Positions 1-10,096 of a stretch of DNA of 64,000 nucleotides are shown here, in pieces. The translations under genes and the position numbers were made by a program. Source of the DNA: Bacteroides mediterraneensis (GTDB lineage: Bacteria; Bacteroidota; Bacteroidia; Bacteroidales; Bacteroidaceae); the NCBI RefSeq assembly GCF_025993685.1, contig NZ_DAJPEN010000001.1, positions 4,278,001 through 4,342,000 on the forward strand. The letters run 5' to 3'. Below the pieces are notes generated by a model, which was given only the letters and a program-made list of their open reading frames with translations, was not told the origin of the DNA and did no database searches. How positions within the stretch are numbered: the stretch's first letter is position 1; each line of letters begins with the position of its first letter.

Positions 1-1146
1 CTCCCGTTTGCCGGTGGTGAAGTTGTAACGGGGCAATTCCACCTCCTCTTCGTGGAGCAAGGCGGTGAGCTGTTTCTCAAAGAAAGGCAGGTCTACGGCA
101 TAGAGGGATTCAAAGTCGTGCTTTCCGTTCTCGTCCAGCGGAGTATCTTCACGGTTCACGAAATAATCGTCCAAAGAGATGGGGTAGGGCTTGAGGCCGT
201 TGGTCATGAGCTGGATGCTCAACCGCTTGCTGAAGGTGGTCTTCCCGGAAGAGGAAGGGCCGGATATCAGTACCAGCTTCACCCGTTTGCCGTCTTGGTT
301 GCAATGGGTGATTTCATCGGCTATCTGTGCGATTTTCTTTTCCTGCAAGGCTTCCGATACGTTGATTAGGTCGGTGGCATGTCCTTCGTTGCAGGCCACA
401 TTCAGGTCGCCCACCGTACTGATGCCCAGAATCTGGTTCCAGCGGTGATATTCCTGAAAGACTTCCAGCATCTTTTCCTGTTTCACCACCTCTTCCAGCT
501 TGGTCGGGTTGGCACGGTTGGGAATCCGCAGCAGCAGCCCGTCGTAGTATTTCACGATGTCGAACAGGCGGATGTATCCGGTGCTGGGGACCAGGCTGCT
601 GTAGTAACAATCCACGGTATCCCCTAGACGGTAGTAGTAAGAGTAGAGCTGTCCGTAGGTGTCGAGCAGGCGGGCCTTGTCTCCCATACCCCGTTCTTCG
701 AACAGGCGTACCACTTCGTCGGTGTGACTTTCCGTACGTACGTAGGGAATGTCGGCCGCAATGATTTCCTGCATTTTCTGCTTGATGCGCTGCACGTCGT
801 CCAGTCCGATGGTGCGGTCGATGTGGAGCTTGCAGAAATAGCCTTTCGAAATGGGGTGTTCCAAGGAAATACTTCCCTGAGGATAAAGTTCTTCCACTGC
901 TTTGACCAGGATGAAGAACAGCGAACGGACGTAGGTCCGCATGCCCGACGGACTGGTGATGTCCAGAAATTCCACGTCTTTGTTGTAGTACACCCGGAAG
1001 TCGAGACTTTCAACCTTATTATTGACTTTGGCACTGACCGGACCGTAAGGCATGGACAGATTAAAACCGTTATAAATATCCAAAAGTGAACATCCCTCGG
1101 GGAAATCTTTTGTTAAATTATTATTTTTGCAATATATTTGTAGCAT
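1..1146 (-). CDS. Nucleoside (uridine-type) kinase with threonyl-tRNA-synthetase-like N-terminus, 3' end cut by window
   Basis: The 382 visible codons run without a stop to the window edge, so the C-terminus is missing. Residues 1-60 look like a TGS-type domain and residues 65-200 like the second additional domain of threonyl-tRNA synthetases. A P-loop GPSSSGKTT sits at 296-304, followed by a uridine-kinase-like segment with SLDDYF. This fused architecture is common in Bacteroidales and Clostridia and is normally annotated as nucleoside kinase; the product would phosphorylate a nucleoside with ATP in the cytoplasm. I chose the ATG at 1146 (MLQIYCKNNN), which gives the usual N-terminus of the family. 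It is divergent from the phosphate cotransporter. The exact substrate is not evident from sequence. Confidence 0.88.
   Translation of the reverse strand, partial: MLQIYCKNNNLTKDFPEGCSLLDIYNGFNLSMPYGPVSAKVNNKVESLDFRVYYNKDVEFLDITSPSGMRTYVRSLFFILVKAVEELYPQGSISLEHPISKGYFCKLHIDRTIGLDDVQRIKQKMQEIIAADIPYVRTESHTDEVVRLFEERGMGDKARLLDTYGQLYSYYYRLGDTVDCYYSSLVPSTGYIRLFDIVKYYDGLLLRIPNRANPTKLEEVVKQEKMLEVFQEYHRWNQILGISTVGDLNVACNEGHATDLINVSEALQEKKIAQIADEITHCNQDGKRVKLVLISGPSSSGKTTFSKRLSIQLMTNGLKPYPISLDDYFVNREDTPLDENGKHDFESLYAVDLPFFEKQLTALLHEEEVELPRYNFTTGKRE
1122..1140 (+). promoter_or_regulatory. Possible -7 elements upstream of the Na/Pi cotransporter
   Basis: Two matches to the Bacteroides -7 box TAnnTTTG lie in tandem, TATTTTTG at 1122-1129 and TATATTTG at 1133-1140, about 97 bases before the ATG at 1237. 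They overlap the 5' end of the divergent kinase gene. I see no convincing -33 TTTG at the right distance, so the call is weak. Confidence 0.3.
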
Positions 1147-1236
1147 AAATGTAATATGTGTTACTAACCTTGTGAATAGGCAGTTAATTTACTCATTAAA
1201 CAATTAAAAGCCTCTTTCCTATTTAACTAATTACAA

Positions 1237-2931
1237 ATGGAATATTCTTTTTATGATTTTTTAGCGCTTCTCGGCTCGTTGGCGCTCTTCCTTTATGGAA
1301 TGAAAATCATGAGTGAGGGACTTCAGAAGTTTGCGGGCGACCGACTTCGCAGTATTTTAACCGCAATGACTACGAACCGTGTCACTGGAGTTCTGACCGG
1401 AATGCTGATTACTGCCTTGATTCAGTCGTCGTCTGCCACTACCGTGATGGTGGTCAGTTTCGTAAACGCCGGTTTGTTGACACTCTCTCAGTCTATCGGG
1501 GTGATTATGGGAGCCAATATCGGAACCACCGTGACAGCGTGGATTATTTCGGCTCTCGGCTTTAAGGTAGACATTTCCGCTTTCTCCCTGCCGCTTCTGG
1601 CCATCGGTATTCCTTTACTTTTTTCGCAGAAAAGTACCCGCAAATCTATCGGGGAATTTATCTTCGGTTTCGCTTTCTTGTTCATGGGCTTGAACTTGCT
1701 GAAGACCAATGCACCCGACTTGAGTCAGAATCCGGACATGCTGGCCTTTGTGCAGAACTATACGGATATGGGATTCCTTTCCGTGCTGTTGTTTGTCTTC
1801 ATCGGTACGATATTGACCATGATTGTGCAGGCTTCGGCGGCTACGATGGCGATTACGTTGATTATGTGTGCCAACGGCTGGATTAGTTTTGAGCTGGGAG
1901 CGGCCTTGGTGCTGGGTGAAAACATCGGAACCACGATTACGGCCAACCTGGCGGCCCTGACGGCCAATACGCAGGCGAGGCGGGCGGCCATGGCGCACTT
2001 GATGTTCAACGTGTTTGGGGTTATCTGGGTATTGATTCTATTCAAGCCTTTCCTGGCAATGGTAGACTGGATTATTTCCGATTTCATGAATGTGAGTGAG
2101 GCGGACGGAGTGGCTGTTTCCTTTAAACTCTCGGCTTTCCATACTTGTTTCAATGTGTGCAACGTGTTGATTCTGATATGGTTCGTACACTTTATCGAAA
2201 AGACAGTGTGCAAGATTATCCCGCAGAAGGAACAGGAGGAAGAATATCGCCTGCAGTTCATCACCGGCGGTATGCTTTCTACGGCAGAATTGTCCATCTT
2301 GCAGGCCCGGAAAGAAATCAACTTGTTTGCCGAACGTATCCAGCGCATGTTCCGCATGGTACGCGACTTGCTTCATACCGAGAATGAGAATGATTTCAAC
2401 AAGCTGTTCAGCCGGGTGGAGAAATACGAAAACATCAGTGACAACATGGAACTGGAGATTGCAAACTACCTGACACAAGTGTCCGAAGGCCGGTTGAGTT
2501 CGGAAAGTAAACTGCAAATCCGGGGGATGCTCCGTGAGGTGACAGAGATAGAAAGCATCGGTGACAGCTGTTACAACTTGGCCCGCACGATTAACCGGAA
2601 GCGCCGGGGGAACGAAGATTTCACGAAAGCACAGTATGAGCACATCGCGCAGATGTTCCAGCTGACGGACAATGCCTTGACACAGATGCTTGATTTGGTG
2701 AGAGATACCCATCAGCAGGTGGATGTGAACAAGTCGTTCAACATTGAGACGGAAATCAACAACTACCGGAACCAGCTGAAGAACCAGAACGTGATTGATG
2801 TCAACGAAAAGAAATACGATTACCAGATGGGAGTACACTACATGGATATCATTGCCGAGTGTGAGAAACTGGGTGACTATGTGGTGAATGTGGTAGAGGC
2901 CCATCGGGACGTGAAGGAAAAGAAGGCTTGA
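1237..2931 (+). CDS. Na/phosphate cotransporter family protein with PhoU-like C-terminus
   Basis: A 564-residue inner-membrane protein. The first 320 residues form the two inverted Na_Pi_cotrans repeats, each with the hallmark QSSSATT (about residue 65) or QASAATM (about 198). The last 220 residues are soluble and helical (ARKEINLFAERIQRMFRMVRD and following), as in PhoU-like domains attached to YjbB/NptA-type transporters. It would couple sodium to phosphate movement across the inner membrane, by family knowledge either import or export. It is monocistronic, divergent from the kinase and closed by a strong terminator. Start ATG 1237 gives the normal family N-terminus. Confidence 0.9.
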   Translation: MEYSFYDFLALLGSLALFLYGMKIMSEGLQKFAGDRLRSILTAMTTNRVTGVLTGMLITALIQSSSATTVMVVSFVNAGLLTLSQSIGVIMGANIGTTVTAWIISALGFKVDISAFSLPLLAIGIPLLFSQKSTRKSIGEFIFGFAFLFMGLNLLKTNAPDLSQNPDMLAFVQNYTDMGFLSVLLFVFIGTILTMIVQASAATMAITLIMCANGWISFELGAALVLGENIGTTITANLAALTANTQARRAAMAHLMFNVFGVIWVLILFKPFLAMVDWIISDFMNVSEADGVAVSFKLSAFHTCFNVCNVLILIWFVHFIEKTVCKIIPQKEQEEEYRLQFITGGMLSTAELSILQARKEINLFAERIQRMFRMVRDLLHTENENDFNKLFSRVEKYENISDNMELEIANYLTQVSEGRLSSESKLQIRGMLREVTEIESIGDSCYNLARTINRKRRGNEDFTKAQYEHIAQMFQLTDNALTQMLDLVRDTHQQVDVNKSFNIETEINNYRNQLKNQNVIDVNEKKYDYQMGVHYMDIIAECEKLGDYVVNVVEAHRDVKEKKA

Positions 2932-2956
2932 GAAAGAAGCCCGGATATATAAGAAT

Positions 2957-3006
2957 CTCATCCCCGCTACAGACGGTATACGTCGGTGGCGGGGATGAGG
3001 CTTTTT
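2957..3006 (+). terminator. Long hairpin terminator between convergent genes
   Basis: CTCATCCCCGC at 2957-2967 pairs with GCGGGGATGAG at 2989-2999, with a second inner stem GACG/CGTC, and is followed by CTTTTT. It can stop the cotransporter transcript and lies just 3' of the convergent GH110 gene. Confidence 0.85.
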
Positions 3007-3012
3007 AGGGGG

Positions 3013-4791
3013 TTATTCGGCAATTTCCACCCGGTTCACTTTCTCCAGCAGGAAGCGGTTCTGGTTCCAGTGGAAGGGCTTGTAGTCGGTATTGGTGTGG
3101 ATACGGTTGCGTTTGAAGACCAGTCCGTCTACCGACTTGGCATAGAGAATGGGCAGGTCGAAGGTCTCAAATGCGTTGTCCGTAATCTGGATGGCTCCCG
3201 GTTTTCCTCCGTGGAAATACTTCACCTGATGCTCCAAATCGGGAATTTCCGGATAAATGGAAATCACGGCATTGGTAAACTGGAACATGTTGGTCAGGGC
3301 ATTTACAAACCGGTTGTGACGGATAATTACTTCGCGGCAAGCTCCTGTCTCATACCAGCCGTTGCAATCGCCGCACAGCAGGATAGCGGTTCCGGAGGTG
3401 TGGTCAAACAGGTTGTGTTCTACCACGGTCTTTCGGGGCGTGCTGAAAAGAGAACCTCTGGCACGGTTGTTCCGGATGGTGTTGTGGGCAAAATACACTT
3501 CGGGCGTCCAGGTCAGGTTCTCAATGCCGAAGGCTTCCTGGTTGTTCAGTTCCTCGGGCAGCGGTTGCTGGAAACGGATACGGAACTCCTTGGCGCCATG
3601 AGCAGTCGGCTGGTCCTGGGCCGTGATGCTTTCGATATGGTTGGTCCCGTCCAGCAGTTCCATGGTTTGTGAGCGGATGAACTGTACCTCGTCGCCGGCA
3701 AACCCCCAGTCGAATCCCCAGGCCTGTTCGTGCATGTAGCGTGCCAGAAGCGTGTGGTCGTCTATCCGTTTTGTTACTTTCAGGTAGGTGCCGTGCACGT
3801 TGATGGCATCGTCCATCATCCCTTCATATACTCCGTTCACCGATACGATTTCACCTTTGCATTGCGAGAAATGAGTGGCGTCGGCCTGTGTCGTAAAATA
3901 GCGTGGGTCATTCTCTCCTTTCAGGCAGACACTGAAGCTGTCCATGTAAATGCTGTCGCAAAGCTGTGCCAGCAGTCCCATGCCCTGTGCGTAGTGCACC
4001 TGGATATTTTTCAGGGTGGTGTGCGTGTTGTGCGACAAGAAGATGCCTGGAGTGGGACGGTCCCAGGAACGCATGGCTACCACCGTACCTTCGGGAAGTC
4101 GCTTGTCCTTCCATCGGGGCGCATACACCAGTCCCTCACCAGCCTCGACGCAGCCTTTGGTGGGGCAGCCTATGTCGCTGGTATTATATACAATGTGGTG
4201 GCTTTTCGCTTCAAAGGCGATACCCGACATCGGACGCAAGGTCCATCCGTCGCCGTAGGTCTCAAAGATGGAGTCTTTGGTCAGGCGGTATTTCACCCAT
4301 GAAGCGGGGCGGAAAGTGATGCCTTTGTCGCCTTCATTTTTCACAATCTGTACTTGGGCAATGTGTGGGTTTTCAAAGTCGATGCTGAAGTCCCTCAGCG
4401 TACAGTTTGTACTGCGCAGCAAGGAAAGCGGAATCATCTGTCCGTGGAAGATAAATTTTGCTCCGTTTCCTTCCAGTGTGACGGATTGCAGGTCTTCCAG
4501 TGCCAGCCCTACCTTCTTGGGATTGGTTTGGTCGTGGTTAGAAATATAATATGTGCGTTCTGCCGCTTCTTCCGGATAGAAGTGATACGTTCCACTTTGG
4601 AAGCGTAATATCAGTGTCTCGCCTTTCTTGGCTTCTTTCCTGATTTTGGCCAGCGCTCTTTCCATGCGGGCCGACATGTTGCTTTTCTTCCCGGGAGTAA
4701 TGCCGAACCGGGCCATGTTATACACTTGCTGGGCACATACAGGCAGGCAGAGGGCCGTGGCCAGCAGCAGACATCCTAGTTTTCTTCTCAT
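3013..4791 (-). CDS. glaB: GH110 exo-alpha-1,3-galactosidase, secreted
   Basis: A 592-residue protein with a Sec signal peptide (MRRKLGCLLLATALCLPVCAQ). The whole length matches the Bacteroides alpha-1,3-galactosidase family GH110: conserved blocks include YYISNHDQTNPKKVGLALED, SIDFENPHIAQVQIV, DATHFSQCKGEI, MMDDAINVHGTYLKV and NALTNMFQFTNAVISIYPEI, in a right-handed beta-helix repeat protein. Known members remove terminal alpha-1,3-galactose from blood-group-B and/or linear alpha-Gal structures; the GlaB subgroup accepts both. I use glaB because the similarity to that subgroup is strong along the chain, but subgroup assignment was made from memory. It is divergent from the SusC/SusD pair, with which it forms a small glycan locus. 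Likely periplasmic. Confidence 0.88.
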   Translation of the reverse strand: MRRKLGCLLLATALCLPVCAQQVYNMARFGITPGKKSNMSARMERALAKIRKEAKKGETLILRFQSGTYHFYPEEAAERTYYISNHDQTNPKKVGLALEDLQSVTLEGNGAKFIFHGQMIPLSLLRSTNCTLRDFSIDFENPHIAQVQIVKNEGDKGITFRPASWVKYRLTKDSIFETYGDGWTLRPMSGIAFEAKSHHIVYNTSDIGCPTKGCVEAGEGLVYAPRWKDKRLPEGTVVAMRSWDRPTPGIFLSHNTHTTLKNIQVHYAQGMGLLAQLCDSIYMDSFSVCLKGENDPRYFTTQADATHFSQCKGEIVSVNGVYEGMMDDAINVHGTYLKVTKRIDDHTLLARYMHEQAWGFDWGFAGDEVQFIRSQTMELLDGTNHIESITAQDQPTAHGAKEFRIRFQQPLPEELNNQEAFGIENLTWTPEVYFAHNTIRNNRARGSLFSTPRKTVVEHNLFDHTSGTAILLCGDCNGWYETGACREVIIRHNRFVNALTNMFQFTNAVISIYPEIPDLEHQVKYFHGGKPGAIQITDNAFETFDLPILYAKSVDGLVFKRNRIHTNTDYKPFHWNQNRFLLEKVNRVEIAE

Positions 4792-5124
4792 AGTTTATGA
4801 ATTAAGTGTTTGGAATAATTAATGACAAAGGTAAATGTTTTCTTCTTTTATTGTAAATTCTAGTAGGATAGTTTATTGGCATAGTGTGAGGAGCAGAAAT
4901 GATTTTTGTTATCGCAGAATGGCTTTTATGCTTGATGTAGGAGTATATAAACAATGAAATATAATAAACTTTTTCATTTATTTTATTCATAAGATGAACT
5001 TAAAATGAAATTGAATAGTTAAATACTAAAATATTTTATAGTTATTATGGAAGTATTTGATTTTTTTCTATAAATTTGCGAGGATTAAATATAAGTATAT
5101 TCTACTAATCTCAATTTTAATATT
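4792..5124. promoter_or_regulatory. Divergent control region between GH110 and SusC
   Basis: This AT-rich stretch of 333 bases has no gene. Leftward: CAAAGGTA at 4826-4833 is the complement of a TACCTTTG -7 box, with TTTAC about 19 bases further upstream, 35 bases before the GH110 ATG. Rightward: TAAATTTG at 5071-5078 is a -7 box for SusC, about 47 bases before its ATG, without a clear -33 partner. I see no regulator gene next to this locus, so control is probably by an ECF sigma or other regulator encoded elsewhere. Confidence 0.55.
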
Positions 5125-8100
5125 ATGAAAATGAGAAAAACAAACAATGTTAGCCGGCTGATGGTGTTAGCAAGTGTTTTTTATTGCGCATCTCTTCCAA
5201 CATTTGCTACATCCACTGTACCGGAATCAATGGCTTCGGTTGTTCAACAAACAACCAAACTTAGGGGTACTGTATTAGATGCAAAGACAGGTGAACCGAT
5301 TATCGGGGCGAATGTATTGATCAAAGGTACGGCCATCGGTACGATTACTAACTTCGATGGAGAGTATGAGTTTGAAGGTACGGTAGGTGCCAAACTGGTC
5401 ATTTCTTTTGTGGGTTACAAGTCTATTGAAGTGACGGCGACGGCCCATAACCAGACTATTAAGCTGAGTGAAGACTCGGAGGCACTTGATGAAGTAGTAG
5501 TAGTGGGTTATGGTATGCAACGTAAAAGCTCCATCACTGGTTCTATTTCTTCTATTAAAGCGGATAAATTGAAAGATATCACTACACCGAGTGTGGCCAA
5601 TATGCTGCAGGGTAAAATCGCCGGTGCGGTAGTGGTTCCTACTTCTGGTCGTCCGGGCGACGGAGTGAGTATCCGTGTGCGTGGTATTGGTTCTATCCGT
5701 GGTAATGTAGAGCCCTTGTGGGTAATTGATGGGGTTGTGGGAGCCTCTTCTGCCGACCTGAACCCGAATGATATCGAATCCATCTCTATCCTGAAAGACG
5801 GTTCGGCTACAGCTCTTTATGGTTCTCGTGGTGCGAACGGTGTCATTCAGGTGACTACCAAACGTGCTACTACAGGGCCTTCACAATTTGATTTGTCGGT
5901 TAAGTTCGGTGTCTCTCAGTTGCAGAAAGGTAATCTGGAGATGATGTCGGGTGCGGAGTATTACGACTATGTGCGTACGGCATACGAAAATGCCGGAACA
6001 CTGGATGCACAGGGTTGGTTGCAGCCTTATCTGCGTGACCGGAACTTTGACTGGTGGGATTTGGCCACTCAGAATGCATTGACACAGAATTACAACCTTG
6101 GCTACCGTTACGGTAATGAAAAAATCAAGGCATATCTGTCGGCCGATTATTATTCTGAAGAAGGTACCATCAAAGGATTCGATTACGACCGTTTCACCAT
6201 CCGTTCGAACACTGATTATGTGGTGAATGACCGCTTGACTTTGAAATCAAAGATTTCTGCCAGCTACAAGGAAACTAACAACCAGGAATACTCTTTGGTA
6301 CATACCAGCTATACGCCGTGGGATACTCCTTGGGATTCACATGGAAACATAAAGGATGGTACGCAGGGGGTACCGACAGCTGCAGATGCTCCAACTGCCA
6401 ACCCGGATGACTACTGGTATTCCGATGGAGGTTCCAACTTCTTGTATGATAGAGCCTTGAACTGGGGAAAGACCCGTAGCAACGGTCTAGACTTGGGCCT
6501 TGGTCTTGATTTCAAGATTATCGACGGACTGACTTTTGAATCTAACAACCGTGTTGGTTTCAGTAATAATTATTCTAATTCCTACGTGGATCCTAACAGC
6601 CGTTCGGGTGCGGGAACCAATGGTTCTTACTATGACGGACAGTCAAATACCCGTTCTATCTATACCAGCCAGTTGCTTCGTTTCCTGAAGACTTTCGGTG
6701 AAAAACACGAAATCAATGCTTATTTGGGTTATGATTACGATGAATATCGTTACTGGGATCTTGCGGCTACAGCTTACAAGATTTTCCAGGGAGCCGAAAT
6801 CATCAATGCAGGTGCGGATGATCCTACTGCCAGTGGTACGAAGACGGAATCGAAGAATGCGGCTATTTATCTGAATGTCAATTATTCATTCGATAGCAAA
6901 TACTTGATTCAGGGTATGATTCGTCGAGACGGTTCTTCTAAATTTGGTAGTGACAAGCGTTGGGCTACCTTCTGGTCAGTCGGTGCCGGATGGAATATGC
7001 ACAAGGAAAACTTCCTCAGCGGGGTAGAATGGATTAACGAATTGAAGCCACGTGTGTCTTACGGTATCAGTGGTAACCAGCCGGGTGGTGCTTACGAGTG
7101 GGCTACAATCTTCGGCTATACTTCTCAGTATGCCAACGAAATCGCTTTCTTGTCCAACTATCAGGGTAACCCCGACTTGTCTTGGGAGGAAACTGCTAAC
7201 TTCGATGCCGGTATCGATATCCGCCTGTTCGACCGTGTGAACATTACTTTTGATTATTATCTGAAGAAAGTGAAGAACTTGATTTACCTGCGTCACTTGT
7301 CTGCTGTAACGGGTTTCAACCGTCAGACAGCCAACAACGGTAAGATGGAAAACTCCGGTGTGGAACTGACCATTACTCCTGAACTGATTAGAACTAAAGA
7401 CTGGTACTGGGATATCAGTTTTAACATGGGTTATAACCGCAATGAGGTGACTTACCTGCCCGATGGCGATGACTTGACGATGCAGGCAGTTGCAGTAGGT
7501 TATCCTTATATGAACTGGTATATGAAAGAATGGGCCGGAGTAGATACCATGACAGGTACACCGCTTTGGTTCAAGGTAGATCCTGAGACCGGTATCAAGA
7601 CCGTAACCGGTAACTACAATGAAGCTACCAACGTACTGCTCGATGCTTCTCCTACGCCGAAGATAAACGGTGGTTTGAGCACCAATCTCAGCTGGAAAGG
7701 TTTGTCACTGAACGCGAACTTCACTTTCAGTGCCGGTGCCAAGATTTACAACGGTATGCGTGCCGGTGCACTTGACCGTGATGCAGAACGTCCTTCTCAG
7801 CCAGCTATGAGATTGGCTGACGGATGGACCCGTTGGGAAAAACCAGGTGATATCGCTACACATCCGCAGTTGAAAGCCGGTGGTAACAATGGTGCTTCGA
7901 ACACTTCTACCCGTTACCTGGAAAATGGCGACTATTTTAAACTGAAGACTTTGACACTATCGTACAGTCTTCCCAAGAAATGGTTGCATTCGTTGAAGAT
8001 TTCGGGAGCCAATATCAGTTTGAGCGGAGAAAACCTGTTTACGATTACTAAGTTCTCTGGTCAGGATCCTGAAATTCTGTTGTCCTCTTCTTACAACGGT

Positions 8101-8166
8101 AGTGCCGGCAGTTTCGGCTATCCTACTGTAAGACGTTTCACCATAGGATTGAATGTTAACTTCTAA
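5125..8166 (+). CDS. SusC/RagA-family TonB-dependent outer-membrane transporter
   Basis: A 1013-residue outer-membrane importer of oligosaccharides. After a signal peptide comes a CarboxypepD_reg-like domain (about 47-117, LRGTVLDAKTGEPIIGANV), then the TonB box region DEVVVVGYG at 122-130, the plug domain with GVSIRVRGIGSIRG and LKDGSATALYGSRGANGVI, and a beta-barrel ending in RRFTIGLNVNF. Length and order are typical of SusC-like proteins. There is no N-terminal extension for signalling to an anti-sigma factor. The SusD-like partner begins 26 bases downstream, and the divergent GH110 gene suggests import of galactosylated host glycans. Start ATG 5125; ATG at 5131 is also possible. Confidence 0.95.
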   Translation: MKMRKTNNVSRLMVLASVFYCASLPTFATSTVPESMASVVQQTTKLRGTVLDAKTGEPIIGANVLIKGTAIGTITNFDGEYEFEGTVGAKLVISFVGYKSIEVTATAHNQTIKLSEDSEALDEVVVVGYGMQRKSSITGSISSIKADKLKDITTPSVANMLQGKIAGAVVVPTSGRPGDGVSIRVRGIGSIRGNVEPLWVIDGVVGASSADLNPNDIESISILKDGSATALYGSRGANGVIQVTTKRATTGPSQFDLSVKFGVSQLQKGNLEMMSGAEYYDYVRTAYENAGTLDAQGWLQPYLRDRNFDWWDLATQNALTQNYNLGYRYGNEKIKAYLSADYYSEEGTIKGFDYDRFTIRSNTDYVVNDRLTLKSKISASYKETNNQEYSLVHTSYTPWDTPWDSHGNIKDGTQGVPTAADAPTANPDDYWYSDGGSNFLYDRALNWGKTRSNGLDLGLGLDFKIIDGLTFESNNRVGFSNNYSNSYVDPNSRSGAGTNGSYYDGQSNTRSIYTSQLLRFLKTFGEKHEINAYLGYDYDEYRYWDLAATAYKIFQGAEIINAGADDPTASGTKTESKNAAIYLNVNYSFDSKYLIQGMIRRDGSSKFGSDKRWATFWSVGAGWNMHKENFLSGVEWINELKPRVSYGISGNQPGGAYEWATIFGYTSQYANEIAFLSNYQGNPDLSWEETANFDAGIDIRLFDRVNITFDYYLKKVKNLIYLRHLSAVTGFNRQTANNGKMENSGVELTITPELIRTKDWYWDISFNMGYNRNEVTYLPDGDDLTMQAVAVGYPYMNWYMKEWAGVDTMTGTPLWFKVDPETGIKTVTGNYNEATNVLLDASPTPKINGGLSTNLSWKGLSLNANFTFSAGAKIYNGMRAGALDRDAERPSQPAMRLADGWTRWEKPGDIATHPQLKAGGNNGASNTSTRYLENGDYFKLKTLTLSYSLPKKWLHSLKISGANISLSGENLFTITKFSGQDPEILLSSSYNGSAGSFGYPTVRRFTIGLNVNF

Positions 8167-8192
8167 GTAATGATAAATAATAAGATAAAACT

Positions 8193-9992
8193 ATGAAACT
8201 GAAATATACATTAGGTGCCTTGTCGGCTGCGTTTGCCTTGGCAGGCTGTAGCTTGGACGTGAATATGTACGACGGGGTGACGGGTGAGGACGTGACAGCC
8301 CGTAACATTGTGGAATTGTCGCAAGGCAGTTACAGCATGTTGAAATACGATGGCGGACTGATTGATTATGGATATTTTTTCTGGGCTTACGGTGCTGACG
8401 ACCTTTCATGGGGAGGTACTTCGACCGATGCGAAGTTTGATATTTATGACTATAGCCGTAATATTAATAGTTCAGTTACGGAATATGCCTGGGAGTTGGG
8501 CTATCGTACCATCGGTAATTGCAATAAGGTGATTGAGATGGGAGCCGAACTGGGTGCGAACATCACCGACGAGGAAAAGGTCATTGTAGGTGAGAACTAT
8601 TACCTCCGTGCCTTGTCGTATTTTCTGCTGGTGAATGAATTTGCTCAGCCTTATTCCAATAATCCTACACAGAACCCCGGTCTGCCGTTGAAGCTGACCA
8701 GCGATCCTGATGACTTGCCTAAATCTCGTTCTACGGTGGCTGAAATCTACGATCAGGTTGTAAAAGATTTGCAGGAAGCCATTACTTATATGACACTGCC
8801 GTCTGGTATGTCTCCGAAAAACAGTTGCTATGCTACCAAGGAAGCTGCTCAGGCGTTGTTGGCTCGCGTGTATCTGTACATGGAAAATTGGGACGGTGCT
8901 TGGGATATGGCTAATGAGGTTATTAATTCAGGTCGTTTCCAGCTGTTGCAGGGCGACGACTATAAAATCTACTCTCAGTTTGTTCCTGAGGACAACTCTG
9001 AAACCATTTTTGCCGTACGTCGTACAAAACTGAAAGACGACGGTGGATATGGAAGAATGGGAGGTCTGTACATTCAGGTGGATAACAGCGGTTGGGAAGA
9101 AGTATATGCTTCTGCTCCTTACCTGAATTTGCTGGAGTTGTATTTGGACAACCAGGGTTATCCCAAGGACTTGCGTAGCGGTTTCATTACCAAACGTTAT
9201 GTAGAGGATGGAACGGATACGTCCAAATATCCCATTACCGGCAACCCCGAACGGAACTATCAGGATTGGACCTTTGTGTATGCTGCCAAGCAGGCAGGTG
9301 CCAATGCTAATTATGAATACCGTCAGATTTCTGTTACCAAACAGAACGATGGAACGTATGCCATGGGTGCGGACGATGCGGCCAATTTCCGGAGTGCGAC
9401 CATCCAGTCGGAACCTTATAACCTGGGAACCCGCTATTATGTGCAGGCTCAGGACGGTACAAAATATATAGGCCGTATCGAACCGCGTGTATACGATGCC
9501 AGAACGCTTCACCAAAAGGAGGCCATGTTCTTGGTATATGCCATTAATAAATGTTCTTATCAGGAACAGTATTACCATTTGTGGTCGCCCATTATCTCTC
9601 GTCTGGCTGAAATGTACCTGATTCGTGCAGAGGCTAATCTGGAGAAAGGTGGTTCTACACAGACCACTCTCGACGACGTGAACGTAATTCGTCGGAGAGC
9701 CGGTATTCCTGAATGGACATTGACAAATATCCAGACTGCTGAAAACGGCCAGCCGAAGGATATACATAAAATCATTGAAGAAGAACGTATGCTGGAATTT
9801 GCATGGGAAGGTCTCCGTCGGTTCGACGTGTTCCGCTGGCGTCATACGCTCGACCGCAAATATCCAGGTGGACACACCTTGCGACAGGGTGACCGTTACT
9901 TGGAGATTCCTTACAACTCTCCTTCTGTATGCGAGTTTATCCCGCAGGCTCAGTATGATGCCTATCCTTACGATTTAGGACAGAACCCCTAA
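8193..9992 (+). CDS. SusD/RagB-family glycan-binding surface lipoprotein
   Basis: A 599-residue outer-membrane lipoprotein; the lipobox is ALAGC with Cys19. It shows the SusD N-terminal TPR-like half (YYLRALSYFLLVNEFAQPY, ATKEAAQALLARVYLYMENW) and the conserved C-terminal part (SRLAEMYLIRAEANLEKG, DDVNVIRRRAGIP, IIEEERMLEFAWEGLRRFD). SusD proteins cap the SusC barrel and capture glycan on the cell surface. It is co-transcribed with the SusC gene directly upstream. The extended internal region (about 300-450) is where ligand specificity would lie, but the sugar cannot be read from it. Confidence 0.95.
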   Translation: MKLKYTLGALSAAFALAGCSLDVNMYDGVTGEDVTARNIVELSQGSYSMLKYDGGLIDYGYFFWAYGADDLSWGGTSTDAKFDIYDYSRNINSSVTEYAWELGYRTIGNCNKVIEMGAELGANITDEEKVIVGENYYLRALSYFLLVNEFAQPYSNNPTQNPGLPLKLTSDPDDLPKSRSTVAEIYDQVVKDLQEAITYMTLPSGMSPKNSCYATKEAAQALLARVYLYMENWDGAWDMANEVINSGRFQLLQGDDYKIYSQFVPEDNSETIFAVRRTKLKDDGGYGRMGGLYIQVDNSGWEEVYASAPYLNLLELYLDNQGYPKDLRSGFITKRYVEDGTDTSKYPITGNPERNYQDWTFVYAAKQAGANANYEYRQISVTKQNDGTYAMGADDAANFRSATIQSEPYNLGTRYYVQAQDGTKYIGRIEPRVYDARTLHQKEAMFLVYAINKCSYQEQYYHLWSPIISRLAEMYLIRAEANLEKGGSTQTTLDDVNVIRRRAGIPEWTLTNIQTAENGQPKDIHKIIEEERMLEFAWEGLRRFDVFRWRHTLDRKYPGGHTLRQGDRYLEIPYNSPSVCEFIPQAQYDAYPYDLGQNP

Positions 9993-10024
9993 TTGAATGA
10001 ACTGGTAGACTGAGAATAGGGCTT

Positions 10025-10051
10025 GCCTGCCTTTCCCGCAGAGAGGCAGGC
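10025..10051 (+). promoter_or_regulatory. Hairpin between the SusD gene and the third locus gene
   Basis: GCCTGCCT at 10025-10032 pairs with AGGCAGGC at 10044-10051. No U-run follows, so it is more likely a processing or attenuating stem that lowers expression of the third gene than a full terminator. Confidence 0.45.
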
Positions 10052-10096
10052 GGCATTTGGAAATCATATTTATTTATATATAACAGAAACTGTAAA